Assembly (NCBI RefSeq): GCF_014649775.1
Contig: NZ_BMTR01000007.1
Location: 310,001-374,000 of the forward strand
Direction of reading: 5' to 3'
DNA length: 64,000 bases
Origin: Streptomyces longisporoflavus
GTDB lineage: Bacteria; Actinomycetota; Actinomycetes; Streptomycetales; Streptomycetaceae
Shown: in pieces, positions 43,573 through 52,299 of the stretch
Layout: the number at the start of each line of letters is the position of its first letter
Numbering within the stretch: the stretch's first letter is position 1
Notes under the pieces: generated by a model
Databases searched by the model: none
What the model was told of the DNA's origin: nothing
The model's input: the letters and a program-made list of their open reading frames with translations, nothing else
Made by a program: the position numbers and the translations under genes

Positions 43573-43998
43573 CTAACCCGGCAGCACCAGCTCGAACCAC
43601 ACCGTCTTCCCCGTCTTCCCCGCACTGCCCTGTCGTGTCCCCCAGCGCCGCGACGCACGGGCGACCAGCTGGATGCCCCTGCCCCCCTCGTCATCAGGGG
43701 CGGCATCGCGCTCCAGGGGCGGTTCGGGAAGCGGATCGGAGACCTCCACGAGAAGGGTGCCGGGGGTACCGAAGGACTCGGCAGGGCGTACGAGTCGTAC
43801 ACCGATAGGGCCCGAGGCGTGCCGCAGGGAGTTGGTCACCAGCTCGCTCACGAGGAGGACGGTGATGTCACCGAGGGCTCCGAGGCCCCAGGCGCCGAGC
43901 TGCTTGCGGACGACGGCACGGGCCATGCGCACGGCGCCCGGCTCAGCGGGAAAATCCCACTCGGCACAGTCGCCTTCGGTGTCGATCACGCCGATCAC
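43573..43998 (-). CDS. RsbW-like anti-sigma factor / HATPase
   Basis: 141-residue stand-alone GHKL ATPase: N-box LVSELVTNSLRHASGPI, then EVSDP and the G-box DEGGRGIQLVARASRRWGTR, ending GKTVWFELVLPG. It closely resembles the C-terminal domain of the phosphatase encoded 166 nt downstream. Expected to bind a SigB-type sigma factor or phosphorylate an anti-anti-sigma protein. GTG start with only a weak ribosome site. Confidence 0.88.
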   Translation of the reverse strand: MIGVIDTEGDCAEWDFPAEPGAVRMARAVVRKQLGAWGLGALGDITVLLVSELVTNSLRHASGPIGVRLVRPAESFGTPGTLLVEVSDPLPEPPLERDAAPDDEGGRGIQLVARASRRWGTRQGSAGKTGKTVWFELVLPG

Positions 43999-44163
43999 AT
44001 CCAGACCAGCAGCAGCGGACCCTTGTCCGGTTTCACGGGGTTAATGGGCACATACCCGATATCCCGGCGGAATTACCGCTTACCAGGGCGCACTGTGGCA
44101 CGGACGGCGTAGGTGAGGCTCAAGCGCCGGGAGACATGACCTCGCACGCTCCCCCACACGGGG

Positions 44164-44550
44164 CTATCGGCACTCCGTCGCGGCGGCCACCGCGGGGACG
44201 TCCGCGTCGAGCCACTCCACCGACCAGATTTCGTCCGGCGAGAGCCAGCGCAGTTCGTCGTGGTCTTCCAGGGGCTCGGGGGCTCCGGAGCGGAGCTTCG
44301 CCGTCCACACCCACATGACGTACCCCGGCTTGAGCGGCCACTGTCCCGGCACTCTCGCGACCGGCTCGGCGTCGACGCCCAGTTCTTCGCGCAGCTCCCG
44401 CACCAGGGCTTCCTCGGGGCGCTCGCCGGGCTCGACCTTTCCGCCGGGCAGTTCCCAGCGGCCCGCGAGCTCGGGGGGTGCGCTGCGCCGCGCGGCCAGC
44501 AGGCGCCCGTCGTCGTACAGGGCGGCGCCCACCACGATCCGTTCCGTCAT
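44164..44550 (-). CDS. Nudix hydrolase (MutT-like)
   Basis: 128 residues. Complete Nudix box in GGKVEPGERPEEALVRELRE followed by ELGV, giving the metal-binding Glu residues. N-terminal VVGAALYDDGRLLAARRS and C-terminal HDELRWLSPDEI fit the MutT/CTP-pyrophosphohydrolase group that cleans damaged nucleotides. Substrate not proven. Lies 18 nt before the SPOR-like gene... transcribed upstream-to-downstream in the order SPOR gene after it on the minus strand is not implied; the SPOR gene (44569-44754) is the upstream neighbour. Confidence 0.9.
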   Translation of the reverse strand: MTERIVVGAALYDDGRLLAARRSAPPELAGRWELPGGKVEPGERPEEALVRELREELGVDAEPVARVPGQWPLKPGYVMWVWTAKLRSGAPEPLEDHDELRWLSPDEIWSVEWLDADVPAVAAATECR

Positions 44551-44568
44551 GCGCCGGAGCCTATGCGG

Positions 44569-44754
44569 TCAGCGCGCGCCGCTGTTCTCGCTCAGCTTCT
44601 CGACCCAGTAGAGGCGCTTGTGCCCGTTCTCGTCGAGGCTGTTCGCGATCTTCTCGGCCTCGGCCTTCGTGGCGTACCTGCCCACCCGGTAGCGGCTGCC
44701 GTTGTCGTCCTGACGTATCACGAGCCAGGGAAGTATGACCGTCCCGTCATTCAT
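44569..44754 (-). CDS. short SPOR-like protein
   Basis: 61 residues: LPWLVIRQDDNGSRYRVGRY, then ATKAEAEKIANSLDENGHKR, the beta-alpha-beta pattern of SPOR repeats with the typical position-by-position residues (YRVGRYATKAEAE). Short SPOR-only proteins like this are common in Streptomyces; SPOR domains elsewhere bind denuded septal peptidoglycan, but no signal peptide is present here, so location is unclear. ATG at 44754 preceded by GGAGGGG. The Nudix gene follows after 18 nt on the same strand, so the two may be co-transcribed. Confidence 0.75.
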   Translation of the reverse strand: MNDGTVILPWLVIRQDDNGSRYRVGRYATKAEAEKIANSLDENGHKRLYWVEKLSENSGAR

Positions 44755-44897
44755 CGCACCCCTCCGCTCGCGCTCCCGGCGCGCGCCACGCCTCGATCGG
44801 TAAGGAAACCGCAATCCGCATATGCCCGAGCCTACGCCCGACCTTTACGGAGCGGATACGGCTTTGCACAAAGAGGTACGCAATTGGCCAAGGTTGA

Positions 44898-44925
44898 GGG
44901 GGCGCACTCCGACGAGTACGCCCCC
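44898..44925 (-). terminator. hairpin terminator after NCS1 permease
   Basis: 7-bp outer stem (44898-44904 with 44919-44925) with an inner ACTC/GAGT pairing, 19 nt past the permease stop at 44945. Followed on the minus strand by a pyrimidine-rich stretch. Confidence 0.6.
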
Positions 44926-44944
44926 TGTTGACACCGCGCCCGCG

Positions 44945-46666
44945 TCAGTCCGCTCGTGCACTCGCCACGGGTTGCACGGTCGGCACGGTCGGCACCGGCA
45001 TGAGCACCGGCACGGACGACGGCGACGTACGGCAGACGTCCCCGCACTCCGCGTCCAGCGAGCAGCACAGGGAGCAGATCGGGCCCGACTGGACCGGGCA
45101 GTCCGCGATGTCCGGGAGTTCGTACGCCGTCTCGCAGACGCCGCACGCGTGCGTGGCCGTCACGTCGGGGACATCGACGCCAGGTCCGTTCACCGGGTTC
45201 GGGCGCGCCAGGTAGTACTTGCCCTTCGTCGCCCATGCGATCAGCGGGCCCAGGACGACGGCGAGACCGGCCGCGATGAACGTCGAGAAGGCTTCCGCGT
45301 ACTGCCCGAAGAGGCCGAAGAAGGCCAGGATCGACACCACGGACGCGATCACCATCGAGCCGAAGCCCGCCGGGTTCACCGCGTACAGGTAGGCCCTCTT
45401 GAACTCGATGTACGGGGGGCTCCAGCCCATCCTCTTGTTGATGACCAGGTCGGCGGCGACGGCCACGATCCACGCGATGCCGACGTTCGAGTAGAAGCCG
45501 AGCAGCTTGTTGAGGGCCGCGAACATGTTCATCTCCATCAGCGTCAGCGCGATGGCGAGGTTGAGGAAGATGTACCAGACCCGGCCCGGATGCCTGTGTG
45601 TGACGCGGGAGAAGAAGTTCGACCAGGACAGCGAGCCGCTGTAGGCGTTGGTGACGTTGATCTTGATTTGGGAGACGATCACGAAGAGGGCCGCAGCGGG
45701 CAGCGCGAAGGAGCCGAGCCAGGGCTTGAGCGCCTCGATCTGCGGGGCGATCGGCTCCAGGGCGTGCGTCTTGCCGACGGCCTCCAGGGCCACGAACGCC
45801 AGGAGCGCGCCGCCCAGTTGCTTGGCCGCGCCGATGATGACCCAGCCGGGTCCCGCCGCGAGCACGGCCAGGTTCCAGCGCCGCTTGTTCTGCTCCGTCC
45901 TGGCCGGCATGAAGCGCAGGTAGTCCGCCTGCTCGCCGATCTGGGCGATGAGCGAGAGCGCGACCCCCGTGCCGAGCCCGAAGGCGAGCCAGGAGAAGCC
46001 GCTCCCGGCGCCCTCGGTGCCCCCGAAGGAAGTGAAGGCCCCCCAGGCGTCCGGCGCCTCGAAGGCGAGCACCACGAAGGGCAGCACCATGCCGACGAGC
46101 CAGATCGGCTGCGTCCAGGCCTGCACCTTGGCCAGGGCGCCCATGCCCCGGAAGACGATCGGGATCACGATGAGCGTCGTGACGAGGTAGCCGATCTCCA
46201 CCGGGAGCCCGACGGCCTGGTGCATGGCCTGGGCCATGATCGACCCTTCGAGCGCGAAGAAGATGAACGTGAACGAGGCGTAGATCAGCGACGTCAGCGT
46301 CGAGCCGAAGTAACCGAAGCCCGCGCCCCGCGTCACCAGGTCCATGTCAAGGCCGTACTTGGCGCAGGCCCGCGCGATCGGGATGCCGGTGACGAAGATG
46401 ATCGTCGCGGCGCACAGGATCGAGGCGAGCCCGCTGGTGAAGCCGTAGGTGAAGACGATGGACGCGCCGATCGCGAAGTCCGCGAGGTAGGCGATGCCGC
46501 CGAGCGCGGTCGACGCCACCATCGTCGGCGACCAGCGCCGGAAGGAGTGCGGCGCGTACCGCAGCGAATAGTCCTCGCGGCTCTCGTCGGCCGCCATCTT
46601 CGCGTAGCTGCGCTTGGGCGGCGGGCCTGCGTCGGCGCTGGTGTCGCGGGTGGCCGTATCCGTCAT
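44945..46666 (-). CDS. NCS1 purine/cytosine-type permease with cysteine-rich tail
   Basis: 573 residues. Nucleobase-cation-symport-1 family: about 12 membrane helices, conserved GIPIARACAKYGLDMDLVTRG region, AWTQPIWLVGMVL and NVTNAYSGSLSWSNFF. Imports a nucleobase or related compound. The unusual part is the last 70 residues: after YYLARPNP comes a cytoplasmic tail with eight cysteines (CGVC, then DC, then ICSLCCSLDAECGDVC). The pattern looks like a metal site; I recall similar CSLCC segments in permease-linked histidine kinases. The upstream GntR gene on the same strand is its probable regulator. Confidence 0.85.
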   Translation of the reverse strand: MTDTATRDTSADAGPPPKRSYAKMAADESREDYSLRYAPHSFRRWSPTMVASTALGGIAYLADFAIGASIVFTYGFTSGLASILCAATIIFVTGIPIARACAKYGLDMDLVTRGAGFGYFGSTLTSLIYASFTFIFFALEGSIMAQAMHQAVGLPVEIGYLVTTLIVIPIVFRGMGALAKVQAWTQPIWLVGMVLPFVVLAFEAPDAWGAFTSFGGTEGAGSGFSWLAFGLGTGVALSLIAQIGEQADYLRFMPARTEQNKRRWNLAVLAAGPGWVIIGAAKQLGGALLAFVALEAVGKTHALEPIAPQIEALKPWLGSFALPAAALFVIVSQIKINVTNAYSGSLSWSNFFSRVTHRHPGRVWYIFLNLAIALTLMEMNMFAALNKLLGFYSNVGIAWIVAVAADLVINKRMGWSPPYIEFKRAYLYAVNPAGFGSMVIASVVSILAFFGLFGQYAEAFSTFIAAGLAVVLGPLIAWATKGKYYLARPNPVNGPGVDVPDVTATHACGVCETAYELPDIADCPVQSGPICSLCCSLDAECGDVCRTSPSSVPVLMPVPTVPTVQPVASARAD

Positions 46667-46844
46667 GTGGGTTCCTGTCGTCCGACCGGATTGCGGGTAC
46701 GGGCGACGAAGTTAGGACCCGGACATGACAAGTTGCCGCAGGGCGTGATTGCTCCGGCGTTACGGAAGCGGGGCCGGCGTTAACTCGCGATCACGGCGGG
46801 CGGACGGGCCCGTCCGGAATCCGGGCGCACGCAGCGACATCCGG

Positions 46845-47597
46845 TCACTTCACCGGCAGGTGGTATGCGATGCGGTACCGGTCGGCGGGCACCACGATGT
46901 CGGCCGTCTCGACCGGCTTGCCCGACGCGTAGTACGTCCGCTGTACGACGATCACCACATGCCCGGGGACGCCGCCGAGCGACATGAGCTCCTCCGCGAG
47001 CCCCGGGCGCGCGCCGACCTCCTCCGCGACGTTGTCCACGACCACGTCGATGGCCGCCATGCGCTCGACCACTCCGCAGCCGCCGAGCGGCCCCTCCTCG
47101 GGGAGCATCACCGGGGTCCGTCCGGTGACGGCGAGGGGCTCCCAGGACGTGGAGAGCATCATCGCCTCGCCCGCGTCGCGGTAGACGTACTTCGTGCACA
47201 TCACGCGGTCGCCGGTGCGGATGCCGAGACGCTCCGCGATCACGCTGTTCGCCTCCGCCTGTTCGCTGCGGGACTCCCAGGTGCCGCGCGCGCCGTCCTC
47301 CGCCTGCTCCTGGCGGAAGGGCGTCGAGCCGCCGGAGGCCCGATAGCCCGTGCGCGCCACGCGGCGGGGCACCGGTCGCTCGCGCACATAGGTGCCGGAG
47401 CCGGAACGCCCTTCGACCAGGCCTTCTGCCATCAGGACTTTGCGCGCCTCCAGGGCGACCGTGTCCGAAACCCCGTACTCTTCACGGATCCTGGCCTGTG
47501 AGGGGAGTCGGGTGTGCGGGGGCAGCGAACCGTCGACGATCTTCTTGCGGAGATCACCCGCGACGCGCAGATACGCCGGCTGCTCACCGAAAGTCAC
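46845..47597 (-). CDS. GntR-family regulator (HutC/UTRA type)
   Basis: 250 residues. Winged helix N-terminus: YLRVAGDLRKKIVDGSLPPH, LPSQARIREEYGVSDTVALE, GLVEGRSGSGTYV. C-terminal UTRA ligand domain from about residue 95 (TGDRVMCTKYVYRDAGEAMML, VVQRTYYASGKPVETADIVV). GTG start with GGGAG upstream. It precedes the NCS1 permease gene by 178 nt on the same strand, so it likely controls it and itself. Palindromic CAACC/GGTTG sequences lie 40-64 nt upstream. Confidence 0.9.
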   Translation of the reverse strand: MTFGEQPAYLRVAGDLRKKIVDGSLPPHTRLPSQARIREEYGVSDTVALEARKVLMAEGLVEGRSGSGTYVRERPVPRRVARTGYRASGGSTPFRQEQAEDGARGTWESRSEQAEANSVIAERLGIRTGDRVMCTKYVYRDAGEAMMLSTSWEPLAVTGRTPVMLPEEGPLGGCGVVERMAAIDVVVDNVAEEVGARPGLAEELMSLGGVPGHVVIVVQRTYYASGKPVETADIVVPADRYRIAYHLPVK

Positions 47598-47636
47598 TGG
47601 CCACTCCCATCAGGTTGACAGACAGCAACAGCCTGG

Positions 47637-47661
47637 CAACCGTCGGTTGTTGACCGCAACC
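47637..47661. promoter_or_regulatory. possible GntR operator
   Basis: CAACC-GTC-GGTTG (47637-47649) followed by TTGACCG and CAACC (47657-47661), giving overlapping inverted repeats 40-64 nt upstream of the GntR start. A symmetric site at this place suits autoregulation; not proven. Confidence 0.4.
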
Positions 47662-47771
47662 CAAGGCCAAGGAATCACCCGAAGTGATGATTTCTGGGTA
47701 CGCAGGGCTTTACGCAGGAGCTTTCCGCGGCTATGGCGATCACATTCGCCGCACGGCCCGAACGCCGATGA

Positions 47772-49037
47772 TCAGATACTCGTACCACGGATGTCGAGGA
47801 ATCGGGAGATGGCCGCTCGCGCGATCTGGCTCCCCCATCCACCCCAGTTCACGTCGAAACAGTGGTCGGCCCAGGGCAGTTCGACGTACGTCGCGGGTGC
47901 CCCCGCCGCGTCGAGCCGCCGCGCCAGCTCCCGCGCCTGCGCCACCGGCACCGCCCGGTCCGCGCTGCCGTGCAGCAGGAGCGTGGGCGGAACGTCGGTC
48001 CGTACGAGCTTCGCGGGCGATCCGAGCAGGTAGCGGGCGGGCACGGCCTTCGCCGAACCTCCCATCAGCCGGGGGATCATGGGGTCGCCGCGCAGCGCCG
48101 TCCCCGCGATGAGGCGCCCCATGTCGGTCGGTCCGTAGAGGGAGATCACCCCGGCGACCGAGCTGTCACGCACCGCACAGGACGCCGGGACCCGGTCATC
48201 ACCCTCCGTATAGGCGGCGGAGAGCGCGAGATTGCCGCCCGCCGAACTACCGGCGAGGACCAGGCGGTCGGGGTCGATGCCGTACGCGCGCGCGTGCCGC
48301 CGCACCCAGCCCACGGCGCACTTCACGTCGCCGATCTGGTCGAGCTGGGTCACGCGGGGCGCGAGGCGGTAGTCGATGTCGAAGACCGACCAGCCGCGCG
48401 CGTTGAACCAGCGGTTCCAGGCGGGGCTCTGGCTCCGGTGCCCCTTGTTCCAGCCGCCGCCGTGCACCCACACCACGGCCGGGTGCCGCACGCCCTCCCG
48501 CTTCGGCAGGGTCCAGAGGTCCAGCTTGCCGCGCCGCTCGCCGATGCGGGCGTAGCGGCGCGTGCGCTCGCCGTCGGGGGCCTTGGCGTAGTTGACGCCG
48601 TCGAAATAGGCGGTGGGGGCGAGGGATTGCCCGTGGGCCTCGGCGGTGCGGTACGCGACGGCGTACGGCATGACGCCGTACACGAGTGCGACGAACGCCG
48701 TAAGGACGGCGAGCCCGCCGCACCAGGGGTGCCGCCGCCCCGCCAGCGCGCCCGCCACCAGGCCGATGACCGCGGACGGCACGAGCACGAGCCCCCAGGA
48801 GGTGACCGCCGCGGCGACGAGCACCAGGAGCGGGATGCGGGGCAGCGGAGAGGCGACGAGCACGACGAGGGAGGCGTTCAGGAGAGCGACGACCACGAGA
48901 AGCCCGCGGGAGAGGTGCGCGAGGCACGAAACACCGGGCCGTTTCCCGCCGTTGCGGCTGCCCCTTCGGGGAGGGTCCGACGGCACGGGTCCCGGTGTGC
49001 GCTGGGCCGCGACGGTCGGCGTCATGACAGTCGTCAC
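47772..49037 (-). CDS. membrane-anchored alpha/beta hydrolase (esterase)
   Basis: 421 residues. Three hydrophobic helices in the first 125 residues (LLVVVALLNASLVVLVA, LLVLVAAAVTSWGLVLV, GGLAVLTAFVALVYGV), then an extracytoplasmic alpha/beta hydrolase of the hormone-sensitive-lipase/carboxylesterase type: oxyanion motif VWVHGGGWNKGH, nucleophile S265 in LAGSSAGGNL, Asp in LHGSADRAVPV and His in WADHCFD. Substrate unknown. GTG start at 49037 has little ribosome site; an ATG four codons in is possible. Divergent from the serpin gene. Confidence 0.88.
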   Translation of the reverse strand: MTTVMTPTVAAQRTPGPVPSDPPRRGSRNGGKRPGVSCLAHLSRGLLVVVALLNASLVVLVASPLPRIPLLVLVAAAVTSWGLVLVPSAVIGLVAGALAGRRHPWCGGLAVLTAFVALVYGVMPYAVAYRTAEAHGQSLAPTAYFDGVNYAKAPDGERTRRYARIGERRGKLDLWTLPKREGVRHPAVVWVHGGGWNKGHRSQSPAWNRWFNARGWSVFDIDYRLAPRVTQLDQIGDVKCAVGWVRRHARAYGIDPDRLVLAGSSAGGNLALSAAYTEGDDRVPASCAVRDSSVAGVISLYGPTDMGRLIAGTALRGDPMIPRLMGGSAKAVPARYLLGSPAKLVRTDVPPTLLLHGSADRAVPVAQARELARRLDAAGAPATYVELPWADHCFDVNWGGWGSQIARAAISRFLDIRGTSI

Positions 49038-49187
49038 GCCGAAGAACTATCACAGAAGCGGACAAAAGGCCCTTAAGGTGACCCGCTGAGTGGTGGGGTA
49101 TGCCCGCGAGTACGGTGCTCCTGATTCGAACGGGTCGGTCGATGCGGGGGAGTACGCATCGCGCGCGGCGCACGAGCGGGGGGACAC

Positions 49188-50399
49188 ATGGGCATATCCG
49201 CCGTCACGGTGAGAGCCGTCAACGGACTGACCGCGCACTGGGCCGACACGGCGCCCCCGCACAGCAGCACCGTCTTCTCCGCTGCGGGTGTGTGGCCCCT
49301 GCTGGCCTTCCTGGCGGCCGGAGCGCACGGCAAGGCCCGGTCCGAGCTGGCCGAGGCGATCGGCCTCCCCGCGGACCACGCGGGGGGCGCGGCGCGGCAC
49401 ATGCTGGAATCGGTCGGCGCGATGCGTGGCGTGGACGCGGCCATCGGCATATGGACCAAGCGCACGCTGGAGCTGCGGGAGCAGTGGCGGACAGGCCTAC
49501 CCCCGGGGGCACTCGGCGTATTCACCGGAGATCCCGCGGTGGACACGGCGGCACTGGACGCGTGGGCGTCGAAGCGCACCGACGGTCAGATCGACCGCAT
49601 GCCGCTCCACCCCGCCAAGGACACGGAGTTCGTCCTGGCGAGCGCGCTTGCCCTGCGTACGGAGTGGTTCCAGCCCTTCGCCGAGGGTGCCTTGTCGCCC
49701 GAGGGCGGCCCGTGGGCGGACCGCACGCTCGCGGCCCTCTATCGCACCACGTCACTCCTCGACCGCGTCGGCGTCGCCGAGACCCCGGCCGGTTCCGTCA
49801 CGGAGCTGAAGGTCATCGGCGACACCGGAGTCGACGTCCATCTCCTCCTCGGTGAGGCGTCGATGAGCCCCGGCCAGGTCCTCGGCGCGGGCGTCGACAT
49901 CCTCGCGCGTACGCGTGCGGTGATCCCGGGCCCTCGACTGCCGTACGGCGATGTCGGCCCCGGACTGAGCGTGCGCAAGGTGCGCAGCACGCGCCCCGTG
50001 CCTCCGGCACTGGACGTCACCACCGTGGCGTTCACGCTGTCGGCGCGGCACGACCTGCTGGCCCACCGCCCGCTGTTCGGACTGGCCACGGCCACGACCG
50101 ACCGGGCTGACGGCCACTTCTCCGGCATCAGCCCGCTCCCCCTGGCGGTCAAGAAGGGGGCGCAGGCGGCCACCGCCACCTTCGGACCCCTCGGTTTCCG
50201 GGCCGCGGCGGTCACGGCATTCGATGCGTACGCCACGGGCATCCCGCACGAGCGCTACCTCACCACCGAGATCGGCGCCGTCTTCGACCGCCCCTTCGGA
50301 TTCCTCGCCGTCCACCGCACCTCACGCCTCGTCCTCGCGGCGGGCTGGGTCACCGACCCGGAGCCTTTCCGCGAGGACGAGGAAGAGGAGGAACAGTAA
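49188..50399 (+). CDS. serpin-family protein
   Basis: 403 residues, about full serpin length. Early helix NVFSP-like segment is STVFSAAGVWPLLAFLAAGA; the hinge region KKGAQAATAT resembles the consensus GTEAAAAT; the signature FDRPFGFLAV (consensus FxxDRPF) and the final strand LVLAAGWV are present. Loop between hinge and signature is longer than usual. No signal peptide, so it may act inside the cell. Its stop is 7 bp from the stop of the convergent subtilisin gene. Whether it inhibits that protease is unknown. Confidence 0.83.
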   Translation: MGISAVTVRAVNGLTAHWADTAPPHSSTVFSAAGVWPLLAFLAAGAHGKARSELAEAIGLPADHAGGAARHMLESVGAMRGVDAAIGIWTKRTLELREQWRTGLPPGALGVFTGDPAVDTAALDAWASKRTDGQIDRMPLHPAKDTEFVLASALALRTEWFQPFAEGALSPEGGPWADRTLAALYRTTSLLDRVGVAETPAGSVTELKVIGDTGVDVHLLLGEASMSPGQVLGAGVDILARTRAVIPGPRLPYGDVGPGLSVRKVRSTRPVPPALDVTTVAFTLSARHDLLAHRPLFGLATATTDRADGHFSGISPLPLAVKKGAQAATATFGPLGFRAAAVTAFDAYATGIPHERYLTTEIGAVFDRPFGFLAVHRTSRLVLAAGWVTDPEPFREDEEEEEQ

Positions 50400-50406
50400 G
50401 GGTCAC

Positions 50407-51981
50407 TCAGAACTGCAGTCCCCAGGAGTCGATCTTCCCGACGTCCTGCGCCGCGTTGTCGCTCACCCGCAGATTCCACGTTCCGTTGGCCGTCTCGGAC
50501 GACGCGTTCACCGTGTACGTGGTGTTGATGTCGTCCGAACTGCCGCCGGTGCCATAGCCCTTCAGCGTGTACGCGGTGCCGTCGGGCGCGATCAGCTGCA
50601 CCCGGAGGTCACCCACGTACGTGTGCTTGACGGCGACCGGCACGCTCAGCGCGGCGGGGGCGGAGCCGGGGACTCCGCTGACGGTGATCGGCGAGTCGAC
50701 CGTGGCGTTGTCGCTGATCGCGTAGTCGGTCGTGTTCTCGAACTTGCTGCCCGGCGGATTCGTCGAGCCGGTGCCCACGTTCAGGAGCCGGTTGGGCGAG
50801 CCCGTTCCGGGGCTGGTGACGACGCCCGTGGAGGCCGCGCCGACCAGGGCCGCGGACACCTGCGCCGGGGTCGCCGAGCGGTTGTCGGCGAGGTAGAGGG
50901 CCGCGGCGCCCGCGGTGTGCGGGGACGCCATCGACGTACCGGAGATGGTGTTCGTCGCGGTGTCGCCGCTGTTCCAGGCCGAGGTGATGGACGAACCCGG
51001 CGCGAACAGGTCGAGGACGCTGCCGAAGTTGGAGTAGCTCGCCTTGGCGTCGGTGCTCGTGGTGGCACCGACCGTGATGGCCTCGGTCACGCGCGCGGGA
51101 GAGCGCGTGGAGGCGTTGACGGATTCGTTGCCTGCCGCGACCGCGAAGGTGATGCCGGAGGCGACGGCGTTGCGTACGGCCGTGTCCAGGGCGCTGTCGG
51201 CGCCGCCGCCGAGCGACATGTTCGCGACGGCGGGCTTGACCGCGTTCTGGGTGACCCAGTCGATGCCGGCGACGACCTGCGCGGTGGTGCCGGAGCCCTG
51301 GTTGTTCAGGACGCGCACGCCGACGATCTTCGCCTTCTTGGCGACGCCGTGCAGGGTTCCGCCGACGGTGCCCGCGACGTGCGTGCCGTGGCCGTGGCCG
51401 TCCTGCGCGGTGTTGTCGTTGTCGATGGCGTCGTAGCCGTAGGAGGCGCGTCCGCCGAAGTCGCTGTGGGTGATGCGGACGCCGGTGTCGATGACGTAGG
51501 CCGTGACGCCCTCGCCGGCGGAGTCCGGGTAGGTGTAGGAGTTGTTCAGCGGGAGCGTCTTCTGGTCGATGCGGTCGAGGCCCCAGGACGGCGGATTCGG
51601 CTGGGTGGCGTCGATCGTGAACGTCCGGTTCTGTACGACGGACTCGACCGCCGGGTCGGCGGCGAACTTCCTGGCCTCGGCCGCGGAGAGCTCGACCGCG
51701 TAGCCGTTGAGGGCCTTCTTGTACGTGCGCTTGATCTCGGCGCCGTACTCCTCGGCGAGGGCCTTGCCCGCCTTGGAGCCCGCCTTCGCCTCGTCCTCGT
51801 CGAGGCTGACTATGTAGCTGCCCGGTATCGCGCCGGGGACTCCGGCGTTCTCCACCGTGCCTTGTGCCTGTCGCGGCTGCGCGGTCGCGGGGAGCGCGGA
51901 CACGGCGCCGAGCGCCAGGGCCGCGACCACTGTCGCGCTGATCCCGGCCATTCTTCGGCGGGCATGACGCATCACTGCCAT
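50407..51981 (-). CDS. secreted subtilisin-like (S8) protease with P-domain
   Basis: 524 residues. Signal peptide (MAGISATVVAALALGAVSAL, ending ATA), inhibitor I9 propeptide (PGSYIVSLDEDEAKAGSKAG) and S8 catalytic domain with triad D165 in VIDTGVRITHSD, H198 in GHGHGTHVAG and S350 in GTSMASPH; oxyanion Asn in VAAGNES. The C-terminal part from about residue 400 is a P/homoB domain (NTTDYAISDN, VAVKHTYVGDLRVQLIAPDG). ATG at 51981 preceded by AGGAGGA. Upstream open frame is repeat DNA. Exported, autoprocessed protease. Confidence 0.94.
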   Translation of the reverse strand: MAVMRHARRRMAGISATVVAALALGAVSALPATAQPRQAQGTVENAGVPGAIPGSYIVSLDEDEAKAGSKAGKALAEEYGAEIKRTYKKALNGYAVELSAAEARKFAADPAVESVVQNRTFTIDATQPNPPSWGLDRIDQKTLPLNNSYTYPDSAGEGVTAYVIDTGVRITHSDFGGRASYGYDAIDNDNTAQDGHGHGTHVAGTVGGTLHGVAKKAKIVGVRVLNNQGSGTTAQVVAGIDWVTQNAVKPAVANMSLGGGADSALDTAVRNAVASGITFAVAAGNESVNASTRSPARVTEAITVGATTSTDAKASYSNFGSVLDLFAPGSSITSAWNSGDTATNTISGTSMASPHTAGAAALYLADNRSATPAQVSAALVGAASTGVVTSPGTGSPNRLLNVGTGSTNPPGSKFENTTDYAISDNATVDSPITVSGVPGSAPAALSVPVAVKHTYVGDLRVQLIAPDGTAYTLKGYGTGGSSDDINTTYTVNASSETANGTWNLRVSDNAAQDVGKIDSWGLQF

Positions 51982-52022
51982 CTGAGGGGTCCTCCTCAAT
52001 AGATGGTGCGTTGGTGGGGGGT

Positions 52023-52067
52023 GGTGCTGGAAGTGCTGGGAGTGCTGTGGGGTGCTGGGTGGTGCTC
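52023..52067. repeat. GTGCT repeat array upstream of the protease
   Basis: Five GTGCT(G) units spaced 9-10 nt apart (starting at 52024, 52033, 52042, 52052 and 52062), directly 5' of the protease ribosome site on the minus strand. The 318-bp gap 51982-52299 contains no gene; besides this array I see nothing else recognisable. Confidence 0.7.
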
Positions 52068-52299
52068 GCACGCTGTACCGGCGGCCACCGCACACATGCT
52101 GGTGGTGCCCGCGTACAGCGCCGGCGGAACCCGGGCAATTACCAGGTGCATGTCAAGCAACATGCCCTTTCTTGCCTCCGTCGCGACGAAAGATTGGCGG
52201 ATCCATAGGAATCCCACAAGGGTCAGGACCGGACGCAACATGACCGCCACGCACCCGTCATGACACATCCGCCCCAACTGCCCCAACTAGCCTGCGGAC

